Below, piece by piece: positions 1 to 4,280 of a stretch of 5,443 bases of DNA. Made by a program: the position numbers and the translations under genes. Under the pieces are notes generated by a model. The model saw only the letters and a program-made list of their open reading frames with translations. It was not told the DNA's origin and searched no databases. The DNA is taken from the NCBI GenBank assembly GCA_016292575.1, contig JAEDIH010000120.1:1-5443 (forward strand), read 5' to 3'. This stretch comes from Clostridiaceae bacterium (GTDB taxonomy: Bacteria > Bacillota > Clostridia > Oscillospirales > Acutalibacteraceae). Within the stretch, counting starts at the first letter, position 1. Every line of letters starts with the position of its first letter.

Positions 1-475
1 CGCAATCGGCAACCTTGCCTTTTAAAATCTCAAACGCATGGGGCAGAACATCTTTAATAACCGAAAGACATTCCTTTACGGCTTTCGGACTTCCGGGAAG
101 ATTGATGATAAGCACATTATTTCTGATAACGCTTGCCGCTCTTGAAAGCATTGCTTTATCTGTAAATTCAAAGCTTTTTGCTCTCATTGCTTCGGCAATT
201 CCGGGCGCGTTTTTTTCCGCAACGGCAGCGGTTGCTTCCGGAGTCACGTCTCTCGGTGCGAATCCGGTGCCTCCGGTTGTCAGAACAGCCGAAATATCCG
301 TTTGACAAAGGCGGATAAGCTCTTTTTCAATGACACTCTGTTCGTCCGGAACACAAACATATTCCGTTGTTTTTGCAATGTCTTTAAGCTCCTCGGTGAT
401 AAGCGGACCGCTGAGATCCTTGCGCTCCCCCCTTGAGGAACGATCACTGACGCAAACGACTGCAATTTTAAACAT
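1..475 (-). CDS. mogA: MogA/MoaB-family molybdopterin adenylyltransferase (3' end cut by window edge)
   Basis: Reading leftward from the ATG at 475-473, 158 codons are open to the window edge with no stop. The protein begins MFKIAVVCVSDRSSRGE and carries the family's molybdopterin-binding signature TTGGTGFAPRDVTPEAT at residues 66-82, then LPGSPKAVKE at about 126-135. Asp44 (in PDEQ) and Asp76 (in PRDVTP) match the two acidic residues important for adenylyl transfer in MogA. Established role: it activates molybdopterin with ATP to give MPT-AMP in the cytoplasm, the substrate that MoeA uses for metal insertion. Family members are about 160-170 aa, so only a few C-terminal residues are probably missing, unless the gene is fused to a further domain outside the window. 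The start has a weak SD-like AAGGCGG about 10 nt upstream. It is divergent from the tungstate operon and shares its promoter region. Whether to call it MogA or MoaB is a naming matter; the family assignment is firm. Confidence 0.93.
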   Translation of the reverse strand, partial: MFKIAVVCVSDRSSRGERKDLSGPLITEELKDIAKTTEYVCVPDEQSVIEKELIRLCQTDISAVLTTGGTGFAPRDVTPEATAAVAEKNAPGIAEAMRAKSFEFTDKAMLSRAASVIRNNVLIINLPGSPKAVKECLSVIKDVLPHAFEILKGKVADC

Positions 476-494
476 TAATTTATCGCCGCCTTAC

Positions 495-522
495 TTCTTA
501 CCGCATTTACCTTAGATATAAT
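495..522 (+). promoter_or_regulatory. Candidate sigma-A promoter for the tup-moe operon
   Basis: A perfect TATAAT lies at 517-522, preceded at 16 bp by a weak -35 TTCTTA (495-500). Transcription would start near 529, giving a leader of about 240 nt that contains the whole structured region before tupA. The surrounding DNA is very AT-rich, which raises the chance of a coincidental match. The position fits a promoter for a riboswitch-controlled operon. Confidence 0.4.
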
Positions 523-548
523 ATAACATAATAAACCATAAAAATGAA
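520..548 (-). promoter_or_regulatory. Weak candidate promoter for the leftward mogA gene
   Basis: On the minus strand, TATATT (525-520) could be a -10 box, with TTCATT (548-543) as a poor -35 at 17 bp spacing. It lies about 45 nt upstream of the mogA start. The region is so AT-rich that several other hexamers would score similarly, so this is only a candidate. It overlaps the better rightward -10 at 517-522. Confidence 0.2.
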
Positions 549-575
549 TACTTTATGTCATTATTTTGTCTTTTT

Positions 576-611
576 TGCCCAAAAAATCTGATGCAATTTC
601 TGTTTTGGGCA
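576..611 (+). repeat. Inverted repeat upstream of the riboswitch core
   Basis: TGCCCAAAA (576-584) and TTTTGGGCA (603-611) are perfect 9-bp arms separated by 18 nt. No U-tract follows on either strand, so it is not a simple terminator. Part of the right arm, GTTTTGG (602-608), is also perfectly complementary to CCAAAAC (632-638), so two exclusive pairings exist. It could be an accessory stem of the leader RNA or a protein operator between the divergent genes. Confidence 0.5.
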
Positions 612-623
612 TGAAGAAATATA

Positions 624-759
624 TTTCCGAGCCAAAACGGCTAAGTTCGGTCTTTTTGCATTTTAAGGCGCCGCTTGAAATGCAAAACAGGGAAGAATAT
701 GCTGTCCGGCCAACGGGTACTGCGGGAAACTGCCGTGCCTCTCGTGTTCAGAAAGGAGA
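624..759 (+). ncRNA. Moco/Tuco-family riboswitch in the tupA leader
   Basis: The RNA before tupA is densely structured. (a) A 14-bp hairpin has arms 654-667 and 674-687. (b) It stacks on a helix of 637-641 with 701-705 and 645-648 with 695-698. The internal loop in that helix, GCUAAG (640-645) against UAUGC (698-702), resembles the 11-nt GAAA tetraloop receptor. (c) A second hairpin, 716-725 with 730-739, has one U-C mismatch and a GAAA tetraloop at 726-729. (d) The 5' UUUCC (624-628) can pair with GGAGA (755-759), placing the tupA SD in the closing helix. Moco riboswitches are known upstream of molybdate transport and cofactor genes, including in Clostridia, and variants near tungsten genes are thought to sense the tungsten cofactor. 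The genes downstream here are exactly that set. The assignment is from recalled family features and manual folding, not a covariance-model search. Boundaries are approximate. Confidence 0.72.
752..758 (+). promoter_or_regulatory. tupA ribosome binding site
   Basis: AAAGGAG at 752-758 is a near-consensus Shine-Dalgarno, 8 nt before the ATG at 767. It fixes the tupA start, which is followed directly by a lipoprotein signal sequence. It lies at the 3' edge of the riboswitch, where the GGAGA can pair with either UUUCC (624-628) or partly with UCUC (740-743), which suggests control of translation. Confidence 0.85.
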
Positions 760-766
760 AATTACC

Positions 767-1678
767 ATGACAAAAAAACTTCTCGCACTTTTCCTGTGCC
801 TTGCAATGCTGCTTTCTTTTGCTGCCTGCGCAGGAAACAATGACTCAACAACAGCTCAAAGCACTCCGGCGCAAAGTACATCAGGCGAACAGAAAGCACC
901 GGAAAATCCGACCATTCGCCTTGCAACAACAACCTCGGTCAACGACTCAGGTCTGCTCCCGTATCTTCTTCCGGCGTTTGAAAAGGAGACGGGATATAAG
1001 GTTGAGGTTGCTTCAGCCGGAACGGGAATCGCAATCGGCTATGCAAAAAGCGGCGACGCGGATCTGCTTTTGGTTCACTCAAAAAGTCAAGAGGAAGCCT
1101 TCATCAGCGAGGGCTATGCTTCAACCGAGCGTCTTTCGTTTATGTATAACTACTTCGTAATCTGCGGACCGGAGAACGATCCTGCAAAGATTGCCGACGC
1201 AAAGACAGCCGCTGACGCTTTCAAGCTCATCGCCGAAAGCAAAAGCACCTTTGTTTCGCGCGGAGACAACAGCGGAACCCACAACAAGGAAACCGCCATC
1301 TGGGAGAGCGCAGCTATTACTCCGGGCGAAAGTGACAGCTGGTATGTTTCCGTCGGCTCCGGAATGGGCGATACTCTTACCAAAGCAAACGAAATGAAAG
1401 GCTATGTTCTCACCGATAAGGCTACATATCTTTCAATGAAAGATTCCCTTAATAATCTCAAGCTTCTCAAAGAGGAAGCCGAGGACATGAAGAACACTTA
1501 CTCGCTCCTCGGAGTCAAGGCAGACGCAAAGGAATTTGAAGGAAAGAACGTAAAGATTAACACCGAGGGAGCAAATGCGCTTATTGAATGGCTCCTCGGA
1601 GACGAAGCTTCGGCTCTTATTAAAGAGTACGGCAAGGATAAATACGGCGAAGCGCTCTTCTTCCTTATCGAAAAATAA
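767..1678 (+). CDS. tupA: Tungstate ABC transporter, substrate-binding lipoprotein TupA
   Basis: This 303-aa protein starts with a Lys-Lys n-region, a hydrophobic stretch (about 5-20) and Cys21 in the context SFAAC, a type II signal that anchors it to the outer face of the membrane. Phe at -3 makes the lipobox slightly atypical. A Ser/Thr/Gln-rich linker (about 24-48) follows. The mature domain opens with LATTTSVNDSGLL (52-64), whose TTTS is the oxyanion-binding signature of TupA proteins, and later has SRGDNSGTHNKE (164-175), which supplies further ligand contacts including an Arg. Known role: high-affinity capture of tungstate, normally with strong discrimination against molybdate, and delivery to TupB. 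An in-frame open stretch continues upstream to 566, but it runs through the structured leader and lacks a good SD, so the ATG at 767 is chosen. It is the first gene of tupABC-moeA-moeA2. ModA or WtpA is less likely given the TTTS and SRGD context. Confidence 0.95.
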   Translation: MTKKLLALFLCLAMLLSFAACAGNNDSTTAQSTPAQSTSGEQKAPENPTIRLATTTSVNDSGLLPYLLPAFEKETGYKVEVASAGTGIAIGYAKSGDADLLLVHSKSQEEAFISEGYASTERLSFMYNYFVICGPENDPAKIADAKTAADAFKLIAESKSTFVSRGDNSGTHNKETAIWESAAITPGESDSWYVSVGSGMGDTLTKANEMKGYVLTDKATYLSMKDSLNNLKLLKEEAEDMKNTYSLLGVKADAKEFEGKNVKINTEGANALIEWLLGDEASALIKEYGKDKYGEALFFLIEK

Positions 1679-1689
1679 TCAAAAAATCA

Positions 1690-1720
1690 GCGAAGCCGCA
1701 GTATTTTGCCGCGGCTTCGC
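1690..1720 (+). promoter_or_regulatory. Strong intercistronic stem-loop between tupA and tupB
   Basis: Perfect 10-bp GC-rich arms (GCGAAGCCGC at 1690-1699 and GCGGCTTCGC at 1711-1720) enclose an 11-nt loop. It begins 11 nt after the tupA stop and ends 18 nt before the tupB ATG. The following GTGCTTTAAAATAAATCT is not a U-tract, so an efficient intrinsic terminator is unlikely. More plausible roles are a 3' stabiliser of processed tupA mRNA, giving binding protein in excess over permease and ATPase, or a weak attenuator. Confidence 0.7.
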
Positions 1721-1738
1721 GTGCTTTAAAATAAATCT

Positions 1739-2419
1739 ATGCAATACTTTAAACAGGCTTTCGATTTGATTTTCAGCGCAGATCCGGAGCTTTTGAAAAT
1801 AATTGCAACAACAATGCTGATGTCGTTTTTCAGCACACTTTTTTCTTCCTTGCTCGGTCTGCCGTTAGGCGTTTTTCTCGGCTCTGCTGAATTTAAAGGC
1901 AAGAGCGCCGTAATAAAAATACTCAACACCCTGATGAGCTTGCCTCCTGTTTTGGCAGGCCTTATTGTGTTTATGCTTTTTCGCTCCGTCGGACCGTTCG
2001 GCTCGCTTCATATAATGTTTTCCGTGCCCGTAATGGTCATAGCTCAGGTTGTTTTGATAACGCCTGTCATAGCGTCGCTTTCGGCTTCGGCTTCGGGCGA
2101 AAAGCTTTCTTCGCTCGGCGAAACCGCATCGGGTCTCGGTATTTCCGGAGGAAAGCGTAATGCGTTGATAATGGTGGAATGTGCGCCGCAGTTTTTGAGC
2201 ATTGTGCTGATGGGCTTCGGTCGGTCGATTGCCGAAGTCGGTGCCGTGTCGCTTGTCGGCGGAAACATTCAGTTTAAAACAAGAGTTATGACAACCGCAA
2301 TTCTGCTTGAGGCGAACAAGGGAAATTTTGAAAAGGCCCTTGCCCTCGGAATAATATTGCTGATTATTTCATTGCTTGTAAATATTGCAGCGCACACATT
2401 ACAGGAGAAGATCCGATGA
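1739..2419 (+). CDS. tupB: Tungstate ABC transporter, permease TupB
   Basis: This is a 226-aa integral membrane protein with hydrophobic segments at about 22-48, 61-82, 92-114, 150-160 and 197-218, a pattern typical of the BPD-type permease family. The cytoplasmic coupling (EAA-like) loop follows ETASGLGISGGKRNA (128-142), and FGRSIAEVGAVSLVGGN (160-176) is a strong TupB-type signature. Two copies would form the channel that accepts tungstate from TupA and is driven by TupC. The ATG at 1739 is the only reasonable start: an in-frame TAA lies at 1727, and the N-terminus matches the family's short amphipathic beginning. No Shine-Dalgarno is visible in the 18 nt after the upstream stem-loop, which is unusual beside its neighbours. 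The stop overlaps the tupC start as ATGA. A short TTCGGC tandem repeat encodes the SASAS stretch before the coupling loop. Confidence 0.94.
   Translation: MQYFKQAFDLIFSADPELLKIIATTMLMSFFSTLFSSLLGLPLGVFLGSAEFKGKSAVIKILNTLMSLPPVLAGLIVFMLFRSVGPFGSLHIMFSVPVMVIAQVVLITPVIASLSASASGEKLSSLGETASGLGISGGKRNALIMVECAPQFLSIVLMGFGRSIAEVGAVSLVGGNIQFKTRVMTTAILLEANKGNFEKALALGIILLIISLLVNIAAHTLQEKIR
2403..2407 (+). promoter_or_regulatory. tupC ribosome binding site
   Basis: AGGAG lies 8 nt before the tupC ATG, inside the last codons of tupB. With the ATGA stop/start overlap it implies translational coupling of permease and ATPase. Confidence 0.8.
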
Positions 2420-3075
2420 TAAGAATTAAAAATTTGGAAAAACGTCTTTCGCCGTCATTTTTACTGAAGATTGATGAACTTGAAATAAAAAAAGGCGACC
2501 GTGTTGCTCTGATAGGCTTAAACGGCTCCGGAAAAAGCACTCTGCTGAAGCTTATTGCCGGAGTTTTGAAGCCGGATTCCGGAACTATTGAATTTTCCGA
2601 TGAAAAAGTCCGCTGCGGCTATCAACCGCAATCGCCGTACTGCTTTTCCGGAACTGTTGAAAAAAACATCAGAATTGCCGGCTTCAAGGGTGAACTTGAG
2701 CCTGTTGCCAAAAGCTGCCTTTTGCAGGGCTTTGAAAACAAAAAGGCAAAAACACTCTCCGGCGGAGAAAAGCAGCGAATGTACCTTGCAAGAATGCTTG
2801 CAGGCTCATTTGACTGTCTCTTGCTTGATGAGCCGCTGAGTGCGGTCGATATTGAAAAATCACGCTTGCTTGAAAAAACGCTGCTTGAAAGCTGCAAAGC
2901 AAACCATACCACTCTTTTGTTTGCAACGCAGTTTCCGAATCAGGCTCCGGCCGTTGCAAACAAAATTTTGATTTTATCAGACGGCAGAGTTGCCGAATTT
3001 TCAGATATTTCACTTCTGAAAGCTCCGAAAAGCGAGTTCGGCAAAAAATTTATTGATTCATGGAGAATTGTCTGA
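2416..3075 (+). CDS. tupC: Tungstate ABC transporter, ATP-binding protein TupC
   Basis: This 219-aa ABC ATPase has Walker A GLNGSGKST (34-42), a Q-loop Gln72 in YQPQSP, the signature LSGGEKQR (114-121), Walker B CLLLDEP (134-140) ending in the catalytic Glu139, and a D-loop SAVD (142-145). It would sit on the inner face of the membrane, dimerise and power TupB. It is short, a single nucleotide-binding domain with no C-terminal regulatory (TOBE/MOP-like) extension, as usual for TupC rather than ModC. One residue is odd: after the strand TTLLFA (165-170), where these ATPases normally have T-H-D or T-H-N, the sequence reads TQF, so the switch (H-loop) histidine is Gln172. All other catalytic motifs are intact, so this is not a decayed gene. 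It starts at ATG 2416, overlapping the tupB stop, and its own stop overlaps the moeA start. Confidence 0.93.
   Translation: MIRIKNLEKRLSPSFLLKIDELEIKKGDRVALIGLNGSGKSTLLKLIAGVLKPDSGTIEFSDEKVRCGYQPQSPYCFSGTVEKNIRIAGFKGELEPVAKSCLLQGFENKKAKTLSGGEKQRMYLARMLAGSFDCLLLDEPLSAVDIEKSRLLEKTLLESCKANHTTLLFATQFPNQAPAVANKILILSDGRVAEFSDISLLKAPKSEFGKKFIDSWRIV
3062..3065 (+). promoter_or_regulatory. moeA ribosome binding site that decides the start
   Basis: GGAG at 3062-3065 lies 9 nt before the ATG at 3075. An in-frame ATG at 3060 overlaps this motif and has only AT-rich sequence upstream, so 3075 is the better start. It gives a TGATG overlap with the tupC stop and the MLNVVTPNEAD beginning common in MoeA proteins. 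Confidence 0.75.
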
Positions 3076-4280
3076 TGCTTAACGTAGTGACGCCGAACGA
3101 GGCAGATAAAATAATTTCGGTTGAGATTGAAAAACTGAGAGCCGTTGAAACAGTCGGGCTTTGGGACGCCGTCGGAAGAGTTTCGGCTCGTGATGTGCGC
3201 TCAAAAGAAAATCTTCCGTCCTTTTCGCGTTCCGTTGTTGACGGCTTTGCTGTTCGCGCTTGCGACACCTACGGTTGCTCCGAAACGATACCTGCAATGC
3301 TTCGCCTTTGCGGAGAAATTGAGATGGGTGAGAATACCGAAAGGTCTATATGCGGCGGCGAGTGTATCAGAATTCCTACAGGCGGCAAGCTGCCCGAAAA
3401 CGCCGACAGCGTTATTATGCTTGAATTTTGCGAAGAAATCGGCGACGGCTATGTTCTTGCTCAAAAGAGCGTTTCGGTTTTTGAAAACGTGAACAGGCTC
3501 GGAGACGACTGCAAGGTAGGGGAAATAATCATTGAAAAGGGCAGCGTAATAACTGCGCGAAGCATTGCCGTGCTTGCCGCTGTCGGTATTGACAGGCTTG
3601 AAGTATACAAGCGACCCGTTGTGGGTATAATTTCAACCGGAGACGAGCTTATTTCCCATTCGGGCGTACCTGTCGGTTCGCAGATCAGAGATATTAATTC
3701 CGTTATGCTTTATTCGGCTGTGAAAGCTCTCGGCTGTTTCGTCAGCGTTTTTCCGGTTTGTCCCGATGATGAAGCAATGCTGCTTCAAAGCGTCAGTGCC
3801 GCGCTTTCAAAATGCAATGTTCTGCTGATTTCCGGAGGCTCCTCCGCCGGTGAAAAGGATAACGTTTTCCGCGCTCTTTCATCAATCGGAAAGGTGCTTT
3901 TTCATGGCATTGCAATAAAACCCGGAAAGCCGACTATGTTTGCTGTGTGCGGCAATAAAGCTGTTTTCGGTCTTCCCGGTCACCCGGGAGCGGCATATTT
4001 TATGTTTGAATTACTGGTTAAACCGGCACTTTTGAAGGCGGAAAACCGCAGACTTGGGGACAAAAAAGCTCCTGCCGTTCTTTCGCAGAACGTGTCCTCA
4101 AACAATGGCAGGGCAACGGTTTGCGCAGTGAAGCTTGAGGGTAAAAAAGCCTCGGCGGTTTTTGCAAAATCGGGTGCGGTTGCAAAGCTTTCAAAAGCTG
4201 ACGGATATTTTATAATTGACAGAGACACGGAGGGCTATCCTGCAGGTCGGGAAATTGAGGTGACGCTTTTTGAAACATAA
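3075..4280 (+). CDS. moeA: Molybdopterin molybdenumtransferase (metal insertase) MoeA
   Basis: This 401-aa protein is full-length for MoeA/gephyrin E-domain enzymes. It shows LPSFSRSVVDGFAVR (about 47-61) with the conserved Asp56, IPTGGKLP (about 100-107), STGDEL (187-192), QIRDINS (203-209), SGGSSAGEKD (253-262), the IKPGKP segment and GLPGHPG (299-305), then the small C-terminal beta domain. Established role: it takes MPT-AMP made by MogA, releases AMP and inserts the metal oxyanion to give the mature cofactor. The SxVDGF variant and GSSAG loop look typical of clostridial MoeA proteins. The GHPGAA motif replaces the more usual GNPVSA or GHPVSA, a mild deviation. It is coupled to tupC by a TGATG overlap, placing metal delivery and insertion in one transcript. 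Whether it prefers tungstate or molybdate cannot be told from sequence. Confidence 0.94.
   Translation: MLNVVTPNEADKIISVEIEKLRAVETVGLWDAVGRVSARDVRSKENLPSFSRSVVDGFAVRACDTYGCSETIPAMLRLCGEIEMGENTERSICGGECIRIPTGGKLPENADSVIMLEFCEEIGDGYVLAQKSVSVFENVNRLGDDCKVGEIIIEKGSVITARSIAVLAAVGIDRLEVYKRPVVGIISTGDELISHSGVPVGSQIRDINSVMLYSAVKALGCFVSVFPVCPDDEAMLLQSVSAALSKCNVLLISGGSSAGEKDNVFRALSSIGKVLFHGIAIKPGKPTMFAVCGNKAVFGLPGHPGAAYFMFELLVKPALLKAENRRLGDKKAPAVLSQNVSSNNGRATVCAVKLEGKKASAVFAKSGAVAKLSKADGYFIIDRDTEGYPAGREIEVTLFET
4257..4263 (+). promoter_or_regulatory. Ribosome binding site for the TTG-started second moeA
   Basis: GAGGTGA at 4257-4263, within the end of the first moeA, is a strong SD 6 nt before the TTG at 4270. 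An in-frame TGA at 4261-4263 bars any earlier start, and the first in-frame ATG comes 62 codons in, so this site decides the start. Confidence 0.75.

Noticed and set aside
15..515. Rightward or alternative-frame open stretches over the mogA region
   Set aside because: They are antisense or out-of-frame shadows; the leftward frame from 475 carries unmistakable MogA motifs.
654..687. The 14-bp hairpin as an intrinsic terminator before tupA
   Set aside because: It is followed by CAGGGAAGAATA rather than a U-tract, and it fits better as an arm of the riboswitch.
566..766. A 67-codon in-frame extension of tupA upstream of 767
   Set aside because: It crosses the structured leader, has no SD at 566, and would bury the lipoprotein signal. 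The strong SD at 752-758 and the n-region at ATG 767 decide the start.
3060..3074. ATG at 3060 as the moeA start
   Set aside because: Its upstream sequence has no SD, while GGAG is well placed for the ATG at 3075 and the shorter N-terminus matches the family.
767..3075. Molybdate ModABC rather than tungstate TupABC
   Set aside because: TTTS and SRGDNSGTH in the binding protein, the FGRSIAEVGAV permease motif and a short ATPase without a molybdate-binding extension fit Tup. Transport specificity is still unproven.
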